DNA of 64,000 bases from Rhytidiadelphus loreus (Eukaryota; Streptophyta; Bryopsida; Hypnales; Hylocomiaceae). The notes beneath the pieces were generated by a model, which was given only the letters and a program-made list of their open reading frames with translations, was not told the DNA's origin and did not search any database. Shown piece after piece: positions 34,091 to 44,539 of the stretch. Position numbers and translations under genes: made by a program. The DNA is taken from assembly GCA_947034895.1 (NCBI GenBank), contig OX344764.1, forward strand, positions 62,601,348 through 62,665,347, written 5' to 3'. The stretch's first letter is position 1, and every line of letters begins with the position of its first letter.

Positions 34091-34860
34091 AGATGAATAG
34101 TTTGTAGGCATAGGAAATCATGAGGAGTTTTGCGAGTTTGTACGTTATTTTCTTAACTTTAGGGAGGATGACAAAAAAATATGGAAAAAAATAAATTATA
34201 AAGAGTTGTAGAAGTTGATAGTTTCTTTGATTAGGGCAAAAAAAATATAATAAAAAGTTGTTAGAAAAAAACATGTGGAGAAGATGAAATAGATTTAGTT
34301 TTTTTATTCTTTTAGTTCATTGTTTTGATCTTTTTTTATATTATTTTAGAATTTGAGGTTATAGATGTTGTATAATATAATATATTTTTATTTTTATTTC
34401 TTGTATGGTATTGTGTATTTTGTAAGTTCTTCATTGGAATTCTATTGTCTATGACATTTGTTATGGAACACGATGAGTACTAATGTTTTCTATACAAAGT
34501 AATTATGAACTTCTCTATCTAAGCATATGTCAAATTCTTTACTTTGACATTGTAGTTTTTGATCAGGCTAGGTGTACAAATGTATTCTATCATGGATGAT
34601 TTCAAAAATCTCTACCTCACTATATGTCAAACTATTTACTTAGATATTTTAGTTAAGCACTTATTATAAATGGTTCTAGTTTCCCATCCAAAATCCCTCC
34701 TTTCAACGTCCTTCACTACTATTTTTGTCCTCCAATTTCTTATACTTGTACAAATTCTTTATTCTTCAAGCAGTTTATGGTCTCAATTTTTTGAATTGTC
34801 TCAATTTAATGGACTCTTCTACATACTAAATTTAGGAAGATGATTAAAATGAGAATCCAC
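34091..34860. other. 3' subterminal region of element C
   Basis: AT-rich, no gene. A partial palindrome (TATCTTCGGAGTGAAGAT) overlaps the transposase stop. TIR-like words TCTCAATTTAATGGACTC occur at about 34798-34816, just inside the right TIR. Confidence 0.55.
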
Positions 34861-34888
34861 ATTGTCTCAATTTAATGAATATGGCCTT
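34861..34888 (-). repeat. Right TIR of element C
   Basis: Exact inverted copy of 16374-16401, followed by the GGGT duplication at 34889-34892. Confidence 0.92.
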
Positions 34889-34892
34889 GGGT

Positions 34893-35301
34893 GTACAGAC
34901 CCGATCGTGGTGCATATGGCTCGCAAGATACGCGAAGTATTTCACACTACAATAATGACCCTCAAGGGGGGTATCACAGCTCAAGGACAAGCCACGGAAC
35001 CACGCATCATTTTGAAGGTAACCAAGGAGGCTCCCAATACAACTTTACGTCTACTGGAGGTGGTTCTCATGAACCTCAAGGAGGCCCTTCTTATAGCGGT
35101 TCAACTCAAGGAGCATCTACTCACAATGATTCAATTCCTCCTCCAACTTTTGGAGGTCCATACCAAGGACATTATAGACAAGCAAGTGGACAAAACAGAT
35201 ATGGAGACGACTACTATGGCGGAGGATCATTTCTCAATGTTTATAGGTCTAGTGGTACAGGCCCAAGCCAAAAAGATGACACCGAATCAGAATCTGAGTG
35301 A
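34893..35301 (+). CDS. B1, 3' part: Gly/Tyr/Gln/Ser-rich tail
   Basis: Joins in frame to codon 231 of the 5' part when C and one GGGT copy are removed. The tail (about 136 codons) is low-complexity, with GGYHSSRTSHG, GGSQYNF and GGPSYSGSTQG type segments, and ends in an acidic DDTESESE. Such tails are prion-like or condensate-forming in other proteins; that role here is inference. Without excision this part has no start of its own, so the gene is disrupted at present. Confidence 0.7.
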
Positions 35302-36325
35302 AGTAGATTGGACTATTGGACATTTGTAAGATTGTAGTTGTTGTCTCACAATACAATCAAGTGATTGTAAATTTGTAATCTCTTGCCACATAATATAGAA
35401 AGTGACAAGCACGGTACAAAGATGTTGGCTCTTAACAAATAGTATTTTCCTATTTGTAAATTATGAATAAAATATATTGTAATTAAGCCCTAAAGCCCTA
35501 TGGATGTTTTTAGAAAAATGGATTTGTTCGGACCACTTCTACGGTATATATCGTAGAAAAACATCAACATCAATTTCTGGGGGGAATTTAAATAAAGTAT
35601 TTTGTACATAACTTATTTGAGAGCATGGCGCCAAAATTTCAAAAATTTTGACTGCATGGATTGAAAGATATGGCATGATAAGCACTGCATTTGAAATTGA
35701 GAACGCCTTTAATCTCAGACAAAATTTCAGTAAAGAATTTTTTACAAATTAAAATCTGCAATTTCGGTTTAATTTACAAGACCACAACCCAATTATGCTT
35801 TGGAATTTTAATTTCATTTAGGGTTCTAGAATAATGAACGGAAAATTGATTCAAGGAGTTTGGCACTTAAGCTTCTCCTAAACAAAATCAACTTCGCAAA
35901 ACAACATATTGTATAATTGTATTATTTCAATACAAATGGTGTTGTTACTTTGTTGCCCCCCAATGAAAATTTGGGGGATTCTCTTGCATGTGCCATACAC
36001 ATTTACACGATAGATCATACAATTTAGCACACCACCTTGCCAACCTAGGTGGCTAGGTACCCAACAATCCAACATCAATGATACATCAAGAAGAAGAACT
36101 CCAAGTCTACATTTCTCATCCACCCAAAAAAGATGTTTTGTATTTAAATAGTTTGTGTTCCGAAAAATACAAAATGTTCAAAACGGAAAGCCAATTTCAC
36201 ATATATTGGCATACATTGATGGTGTATATATAGTCTATAGTTAGCACACATAGTAACGTACATTCTCACTGATACATTTATTGATTACTTCTATAATCTA
36301 TAGTACTATGTAGCACACTCATATA
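35302..36325. other. Spacer between B1 and B2
   Basis: The two convergent genes end here. AT-rich; I see no gene or motif cluster. Confidence 0.55.
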
Positions 36326-37810
36326 TTAATATGAGTGACGGAAGTGGTCATCTGGAATAGGCCAATTGTAAGAATTAGTAAATCGTTGGATGATTTCGGA
36401 AAAACTTCCGCGCTCCGCAATCACTGAATTGCAAAGGCGATCCAAGTAGAGGTGAAATACCCTTGCCAAATCGTGGTGGCTAAACCTCGTATGTCCTTCA
36501 TTTTCACGATGAAGCGATGTGTAGGCCTCTGACATGCATAGTTTGTTGATCCGTTGAGCTATTCGACCAACGGCATATTCCTCCGATTTACGTGACAAAG
36601 TTGGAATCATTTCCACATCCGCATCTTTGCGGTGCACGTATGCAATTGAAGGGTCCACCCACCACCTTCGGTTCAAAGTTGCATCCCGATCTGCCGCGGA
36701 TGTGAACGTATACAATGACTTCATTGGTTCAGTACGAACCGTAGACATGCCCCAATCGCAAACTCCAATGTAAACACGTGATTCATCCTCAGGAAAGTGA
36801 AATATGATATTGTCGGGAGAAATATCATTGTGTAGATGACCTGCATTGTGGACCGCATTCATGATATGCACCAATGCCCATGCCAACTCGGTGCGCTTCT
36901 TTCTCCATCGACCAAGACGGAAAGCTTGAATCACCTCTTCGGGTGTTGGTCGTGAATAAGACAATCGAATGGCAATGTTATCTGGATAATCATTATCGAG
37001 AATCAACATTTGCCGCAATGTTCCACCATTCCACCAATATGCATACCCTTCATTGTTTGTTGCATAGACAGCGGCAAACCGAATAACTCCGTCATGTGGA
37101 ATCCTCACTGCCATTGATTCGTTTTGGTGCTCCAACTTCGCAAGTTGAGGACGAATCCGTTGTTGATGAGATATCTTTGCAGCAAATTCCCAAAATTTGG
37201 GAATCTCATGACATCCTTCAATTCGAACCCTGCGAATTGTTGCGTATTTGCCCTTCAAGATTTTGTCATCTTGTAGAATCACCCTTGCTGTGTCTGGTAG
37301 TGCTATGAGATGTCGTCGTCCACGTTGCAATTCTACATCTCCTTCATCCGAAGTCCACCAACCCAATGACCCTCGCCGATTGCGTCTCTTTGCAAACGGA
37401 GCGCAACGACGAACAAACAAGTCAGCTTTGAGAATGACTTGTTCAAAGCTTTCATCACTTGCACGGTGTTCCCTCCCGTATTTTTCTAGGATCACCTTCG
37501 CATTCCACAATGCGTCTTGCACCCTGTTCTTTAGAAATTGTTGGAAGCCTTTCTTCTCCATTTCATGAATCCATTCTGGAACATTTAGAGCATCCGTGAA
37601 CTTCTGTGTCATATCCATCTTGAATTTGTCTACACATTCCTCTTGGTATCTCACATATTTAGTGTCAAGAGACACTGTAGTTTCCGCCTCATAAAACTTC
37701 ACAATGTATTCAATCAAGAATGCTTTGCAAGCATTGGAAGGAAGTTAACGTGCTGAGTCAATATCGGGCACCACATTCTTCCCCTTCGCCGCTCTCTTCG
37801 GTCTCGGCAT
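36326..37810 (-). pseudogene. B2: kinase-like protein of element B, one in-frame TAA
   Basis: The start is the ATG at 37810 (MPRPKRAAKGK). An in-frame TAA at 37745-37747 (codon 22) interrupts it, and the frame then runs to 36326; CAA to TAA is a simple explanation. The remaining protein has protein-kinase landmarks: a Gly-containing loop LKGKYATIRRVRIEG, FAAKIS with the ATP-binding Lys (about residue 212), HLHNDISPDNIIFH with catalytic Asp and Asn (about 329 and 334), and CDWGMS in place of DFG (Asp about 352). All catalytic residues are kept, so the ancestral protein may have been active. Length about 494 codons. Downstream translation from a later start is conceivable. It is transcribed toward B1, away from GCGGACGG cluster 2. 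Confidence 0.72.
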
Positions 37811-38009
37811 CGTAGAAAGTATTAATTTTTAGTCCCAATTTAAATCATAAAAAATTACAGTGCACCAAGTACACAAAAACTGGAAAAAACGGGCAAAATA
37901 TAGGCCCCCAAAACCCACCTCCTACCTTCCCAACGAAAGGAGCCAATGGAGGATAAACCACCAAGCTCTCCGCTCTCTCTTGCAAAGCACAAGGGGGAAG
38001 GCAAAAGTG

Positions 38010-38330
38010 AGAGCGGACGGGCCGTCCGCACCGCCTTATATGAGGCGGACGGCCTCGAGGTCCGCACGAGCGGACGGACCCCAAAGCGGACGGCCAACGG
38101 TCCGCCTCGCTTCGACTGTCCGATGAAACGCACGGATCGGCAGTCCGCTTTATCGGACAGCCAGAACAGACCACCCAACCGGACGCCGACTCCGCGACGC
38201 GGACGGCAGCGCCGAAATCGCGGACGGCGATCAGCAGCCGGACGGCGGCTCCGACGCGCGGACGGCAGCGTGGGAACGGAGGACGGCGGGGTCCGCCTAA
38301 GCGGACGGGGGTGGGATTTTGAAGTGCATC
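38010..38330. promoter_or_regulatory. GCGGACGG cluster 2, upstream of B2
   Basis: More than ten GCGGACGG/GCGGACC/CGGACGGC words in 320 bp, about 200 bp upstream of the B2 start. Open frames on both strands through it are composition artefacts. Confidence 0.8.
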
Positions 38331-39685
38331 CCGCCCAAATTCATCATTACGGCCTTAGGGGTCTTTGAATCCTTGATGTCACCAACTGGCTGGCCCTCCG
38401 GTTCAATTTCATTTTTAATGTGGTTCCTTTGTGCCAATGGCGCTGGGATTTCATTTGATCTAAAAATTAAAAAATAAATAGAAAAAAGGATGTGTGAATT
38501 TAGGAATTATCTAAAAGATTCACATATTTTTTTATGTTGTTTTTACGTGCATGCATTGAGTTTATAATTTTCTCTTATTTTCTAGGGATGCAATTGAATT
38601 TCCTATGATATAAATTTTTGAATGAAATGAAGAATTGAACACATGGTAATTTAATTCTACTTATTTGAACTTCGAGAAAAAACTTAAAGCTTCTCATTGT
38701 CCAAATGAAGCTACGAGGTTTGTTTCTTGTATGTCAACACCTCATAAAATGGTCATTTCAAAACCAAAGACAAAAATTCTTTTAAATGGTATTTTACATG
38801 AAGGGGATATTAGGGGCTTGCAAAGGTTTTGATACTCTAGCATGAAAACGTGTGGAAGTAGATTTCTAGAAGTCTCCCCCCCCCCCCTCCCTTTGAGTTG
38901 AATGAATTTATTGATTTCCATTCTTTAAAGAATCATAAGGTGCCAAAATATTAGCGCCAATTATATCAAGTTAAATTAATTCTAGTATGAAATTATAACT
39001 TGCTCAATCACTAGGGTGGGACAACGTGCTATGAAAATAGTGCATACACTTGTCTTCCTATAACCTCACAAGTTCATGTGCACCCTACTAGGCATTCAAG
39101 CAAATTTTTTAAAGTCTAAACATCTACATGGTTAGGAAATGCAAGGACAAATGTTTCTTTCGTTGTGGATACTAAAAGGCCATTTTTTTTTTTCATACGT
39201 ACAACACACTTTGAATGGCTTGGGCACTCAAACCTCTAAAAGATTTGATCCATTGGAAAATTAATCAACTTTGAATATTACATGAATTGGACCTTGGGAA
39301 TTGTTTGCAATTCAATAACTCCTTTCCATTTTGTTATTAGTTCTATTTGGAATTTTGGGGGGCATATTTGTTTATCCAAAATCAAAGACAAAGGATTGTG
39401 ATTGTCACCCCCATTTGGACAACGAAAGGCCTAAACCCTATACCCTAAACCCTAACAAGGGTTTGGAGGCATTGCATTAGTCAAAATACTACCTTTGAGT
39501 CCGTGGATTGCCTTGACATTTATGAAAACCAAGTCAATGCATCGAACATTGAAACATTCCTTCATCAATGAGCACCCGATACTAGTACAACGTCTCTACA
39601 TTCCCAAATGAAAGAATCCTATGCTTCTGGAAATCAGGAGAGGACTAGAGGACTCAAGAGGGTGAAAACAAGGCCCAAACTCCCC
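38331..39685. other. Spacer of element B between two motif clusters
   Basis: AT-rich. Holds a C-run (38876-38888) and a short telomere-like CCCTAAACCCTAAC stretch near 39435-39455. No gene recognised. Confidence 0.55.
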
Positions 39686-39689
39686 AAGT

Positions 39690-40110
39690 GTGCTTGGGCG
39701 GACCTCGGGGAGGGAAGGGCGGACGGCAGCGTCGGAAATGCGGACGGACCCGTCGGAGCAGGCGGACGTTAGCGTCGGAAATGCGGACGGACCCGTCGGA
39801 ATGGCGAACGACAGCGTCGGAAATGCGGACGGACCCGTCGGAGCAGGCGGACGGCGGCCTGCAGCACGCGGACGGCGGCTCCGACAAGCGGACGGACCGT
39901 CAGAAATGCTGACGGAAGCGTCGGAATCGCGGACGGGGGGTAGCAGGCGGACGGCGGCAGTGGGAAGGCGGACGGCAGCGTCGGATTTGGAGACGGATGG
40001 GCCGTCCGATTGAGTGGACATTCGGGTCCGCTTCGCATTGGTCGGGGGAGGTTCGGTGGCGGACGATCTTAGGTTTGGTTTCGGACGGCTATAAGGGCGG
40101 ACGGCCTTCT
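39690..40110. promoter_or_regulatory. GCGGACGG cluster 3, upstream of B3
   Basis: Repeated units of the form GCGGACGGACCCGTCGGA.. and GCGGACGGCAGCGTCGGA.. at about 20-30 bp period, ending about 90 bp before the B3 start. Open frames on both strands are artefacts of the repeat. Confidence 0.82.
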
Positions 40111-40196
40111 TGTTTTTTCTCACTTCCCTCTCCTTCCTAGGACTCACAACCGTGTTGGATGTGCTACTGTTGCTTCATTGTGCCAGTTGCTCCTAC

Positions 40197-43100
40197 ATGG
40201 TGGGGAGGTGGGGTCATTCATCTATCATTATTGGTTCACATACAAACATTCATTGAAACTTGGGTGGATTGAAGACACATACTTTTGGTGACTATTTAAA
40301 TTCAATTGGGGACAAGTTCAAGTTGACAACCGTGAGTGGTCAAGGCGTTGAAGGTAGTGGTGGGTTGACTGGCGGAGGTGACAATAGTAGGAGGCCTAAA
40401 CCAAAGGGAACCGCCCATGAGCTCCACTATGAGATTTTAGATGATCCCAACATCAAAGCAGAGGGTGGTTGGGAAGCGGAGGAAGCGGAATATTGGTCCT
40501 CCAAAACGTGCAAGAAGTATGTGAAGATGTACCACATCGACAAGTTGTGGCCTAGGGAGGCCCACATCATCCATACTCGTGGTTTTTGTTGCAAACCAGG
40601 GAATTGCAACAATGCGCACTTCATTCACCGAGCGCATGAAGTTTGGCGGGCCCTCTTTGGGGATAAAGCAATGTCCAAGGGGTATATAAACTACAGCTTG
40701 GCTTCTATGGTGTATGCAGAATTGATATTGGCACGCAAGGTGGATTGGAGCACGTTTCCAACGACAACGAACACTCCACATGTGCTTGAATGTAATCGGA
40801 AAGATATTCCCGATTTGTACAATCCACAAGCACGGCCAAGTGAGGCATTTAAATCCAAAAGAGAGGTCAAACCAATGACAATGACTATGACCAAGGACGT
40901 GGAGGTCACAAGTTCGGCAATGCAATTGTCTTCAACACAAAACCGTACGGCAATACAAGATTTCAAAGGCGAGCATGTGGAGGGAGACATATTTTTAACT
41001 CCTCCAACGGATTTGATATGCACACCAAATGGAACAACAATGGTGGAGCACGTGGCCCCATCCGCACCACATGAACGTCATGATGATGTCATTGAGGGAG
41101 AAGTTGCTAATGCGGGAATTGCCATTCAGAATCTTATAGACAGCAATGCTTTAAATCATTTGGCAAGTACTTCGAAGCAAAGTTTGCCAAAGACACCGAG
41201 CCCGACATTGAATCTAGGAGTTGAGGTGCATCCTTCACCTCATCATGGAGAACAATCGGATGGCGTGCTGCCAAATGAGACCATTCTTGGTGGATTTATC
41301 GATTCCAAGTATCCACATTTGTCATCATTGAGGACATCAAAATGGCAAATTGTTCGTCGGATGCCCTCGGTTGCATTATTAGAATCTTTGTGTAAAGGTT
41401 CACATTTGTGGCGGTCACACGAAGAACGTTTAAAGAACATGGAGCACACCAACGAGGATGGCACGAGTAACGGAGGCGCGGAAACCCAAGATGAGCCTTC
41501 CGAGAGTCAATGGGTTGATTTTGTTTTGACCGCATCAAAATTGGTAGTTACGGCTCAATTTGTAGCAGAAGTCGCTCCAAGGCTGCAAGAAGTTGCAACG
41601 GATTTTTCCAAATTAGCGCCTGAATTGTTGAGTGGTGCCTTGGACTTCGTGAAGTTCAGCCAATCTATGACACCATTTCTCGACGAGCGTATTACAGATT
41701 TGAAGGTTTTGAGTGAATACCAAGAGGAGATCAAGAAGTATAAGGGTATAGATGTTGAGAATCTCAAGTTGGCGGCGGATGCTTCGAAATTGAAAGAGAA
41801 GCTAGAGACATTGGAGGCTCAATCAGATCGTCGCCATAATACATTGCTTTTCCAAAGGAAGTTTATTGAAGACTTGGAGTACGAAATTGTAGCGTTGAAG
41901 AAGAAAATCCGAGAAGGTGAGGTGGTTGTTGAGAAGGGAAAGGAGAAAGTGGAGGACAGACTAGATGGCATTGAGGAAAACAACAATCCGGATTTGTTGT
42001 ATTTGACCCCCATCGGTAATACTAATTCGACATTCCACGATGCTTCCATGCAAACGGAAAACAATGAGGTCAAAGAATTGAAGCAAAAATTGAATGAGGT
42101 CACCGAAGAAAACACGCGTTTGGAGGCCGAGTTGAAACGATTGCAACGGATAGTGCAATTGGATGAATGTATGCCGAAGGGCACTTTGGACTCTCGATGG
42201 TTGGCATGGGTGCAAAAACTCGAAGACAAACCGTCTGTAATATCACGAGCAATGAAAGGACTACTCAAATTGGCAATGAAGTCGGATGAAGAATGCGATA
42301 GCGTGGAGTCCTCTCTTTGGCGTTTGAAGAAGATGTTTGCCTTTGTGCCAACGGGGTCTACCGAAATCACATATTGGGGAGACATGGATGCAATGTTCGA
42401 GCGTTTGAACCACACAAAGAAGGAAGAGGTGGCCTCCATTAATTGGGCCTTGGAACTAGAAGAAGGTTGGGTCCCTTATCCCACGTTTTCGGCACACATC
42501 AAGAAGAATGACAAGACAATGGTGCATGCTTGTGATCCTTCGGCCTTAATATTGGAGGGTCATTGTAGCCTTTGTCGAGTTCATTTTGGGCCCGAGGGAG
42601 CCCTCACCATGGGCCAATGTCCCCACACTTTCCACGTCACATGCATCGTGAGAGCATCCCTTATTCGTTCGGTGTGCCCCGAGTGTCGTTCTCCCTTGCC
42701 TCCTAGGTTCTACAAAATGCTCGGGATCTCGGAAGCTATGCCCCCCGGCCATGAATACAATCGATGGACCCTTCCGTTAGACCAAGCGCCATTCAAATTT
42801 CAAAATTATGCGCATTGGGGAAAAAGTTTAACGTGGGATTCGGTAAATTCTACACATGGGCTATACGAATCATCGGAGGTGCCGATAGATTCCTTGGTGT
42901 GGATGACCCACGATCGAGAGGTGGAGTTGCGAGCTAGAGGTATTGCCAACAAGGAGGATCGAGAAGTGTTTTGTCATAGTATGGGGGGCCATTGGAGCAT
43001 GCAACACCACAAATTCTTTCGATTTCCCGAAAAGGAAGTGAAGAAAGGACTAGATGGCAATTGGATAGAGGTGGAGCCTACACAAGAGTTTAATGAGCAA

Positions 43101-43619
43101 TACGGGGATTACAATCACACTTTGCTAGGGAGGGCCCTGTTTTTATCAAAGTTGGAGGAAGCTGCACAAGTTCGTGCCTTTGTGGAACTAGATGGACAAT
43201 CAAGCACAGAAAATTCAATGGTGGAGGTGGCGGGGGCATTTGATAAGAGGATGGGCGAAATCATAATGCATTGGAGGGCATTTTTAGTGGGGGGAGAAGA
43301 ACCAAAGTGGTTTTCTATGAAAAATGATGATGACGTGGTCAACTTTTTGGTAGATAAAGTGGATGTTGCTTTGAGAGCGTTGAAGGCAGAAGACGTGGAT
43401 TTGACTCCAAAACGGAAGAATAAATGGAAGATTGAAGACGAGGATGACTACTCTCCGGATACGAAACGACACTTTTCCGCAGTAGACATGGAAGCTGCGT
43501 CCAGGGGGCCTATGAGTGAGGGCAGTCTTGGTCCTCAAACACGCCGTGCAAGTGCAAGGCTGAAGGATAAAGAGGGTTCGTCGCGTCTTTCTGAGGGAGG
43601 TAGCACGGATAATATATAG
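40197..43619 (+). pseudogene. B3: RING/coiled-coil protein of element B, one in-frame TGA
   Basis: The ATG at 40197 opens a frame broken only by TGA at 40254-40256 (codon 20), then open for 1120 more codons; CGA to TGA would explain it. N-terminal domain TCKKYVKMYHIDKLWPRE...CCKPGNCNNAHFIHR...NYSLASMVYAEL...VDW is shared with B1. A long disordered stretch follows, then a coiled coil (about 530-690) with heptad-like Leu/Glu/Lys. Next is a RING-H2-like finger: C790, C793, then CPHTFHVTC and CPEC, all eight ligands visible. Beyond is an unrecognised conserved-looking C-terminal region and a basic tail. RING fingers usually give E3 ubiquitin ligase activity; the target is unknown. Translation could also start at a later codon. 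Confidence 0.7.
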
Positions 43620-43960
43620 GGTAGTTACACCTTGTTTGTATTTCGATATGACATTATGGAGTGTTGTTAATTTTGAATCTCGAGAGGATTCAATACTATT
43701 AATTCACAACACTCATAGTATGCTATGAGTTGCTTTTCATTAATATAAAAATATGTAGGTTACTCAAATGTTTTTGAATTTACTCTCCTATGTTTTTGAT
43801 ATTTTATGCGATACTTTTTTGTCAAGTATGATTTTGGACATGCCTATCTCTCAACATAATTTTATCTCATTAATTTCTGTATTCCTAAAATTACGTGCAT
43901 CTCTAAACTAAGTCCCTAAAATTAAAACTTGTAGAATTAATGAATTACTCAAAATCCACC
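43620..43960. other. 3' region of B3
   Basis: AT-rich spacer with an inverted word pair (CATTATGGAGTGTTGT / ACAACACTCATAGTATG). No gene. Confidence 0.5.
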
Positions 43961-43964
43961 AGCC

Positions 43965-44245
43965 GTCCGCTAGTCCGCCACCCGCCTACAATTTCGACGC
44001 TGCCGTCCGCGATTCTATCGTTGCCGTCCGCCTGTCGTAGGTCGCCGTCCGCGATTCCGTCGCTGCCGTCTGCCGTCCGCGATTCTGTCGCTGCCGTCCG
44101 CCTGTCGGAGGTCGCCGTCCGCGATTCCGATGTTGCCGTCCGCCTGTCGGAGGTCGCCGTCCGCGATTCCGTCGCTGCTGTCTGCCTGTCGCAGGTCGCC
44201 GTCCGCGCTTCCGTCGCTGCCGTCCGCATTTTTGTTCTCGGAACC
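43965..44245. promoter_or_regulatory. CCGTCCGC cluster 4, upstream of the hAT transposase
   Basis: Units of GCCGTCCGCGATTCCGTCGCT and GCCGTCCGCCTGTCGGAGGTC alternate about eight times, all CCGTCCGC on the plus strand, ending about 300 bp before the transposase frame. Confidence 0.82.
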
Positions 44246-44539
44246 GTTGGGGCTTTATAAATGTTTTAGTTTTTGCTGCTCAACGGTCATGAGGAATGGA
44301 CCTGATCTGAAATCTATAAGTTCTTAGAATTTCAGACTAACAAGCACTTTTGAGAAACTGAACGCTAAGATTTCTAAGGGCTAGGAGCTGCAATTTATTT
44401 TGTGTCCCTTGCTTGGTAATGCATAGTTCAGTGGACAGGGGGGCTTTGGTTTCCAAGGCTTCATTCACACATTGTTTCTAATATTTTTTACAAATCTTAT
44501 CCAACGGTTACATTTTTAATTTGAATCCAATTTACGGAA

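Larger units (their letters stand above)
16374..34888. mobile_element. Element C: 18.5-kb DNA transposon with DDE transposase and ParB/methyltransferase-like gene
   Basis: Perfect inverted repeats of 28 bp at 16374-16401 and 34861-34888 start AAGGCCATATTCATTAAATT. The 4-bp duplication GGGT flanks them. The gene layout parallels element A: leftward Ser-rich and FCP1-like genes, a leftward ParB/methyltransferase-like gene (19462-23892), a long non-coding middle, and a rightward transposase (31241-34090). The element's own palindrome (arms TTATCCTCG/CGAGGATAA or TTATCTTCG/CGAAGATAA) occurs throughout and nowhere else in the window that I saw. It is the youngest of the three nested elements, with only one nonsense codon seen. 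Confidence 0.9.
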
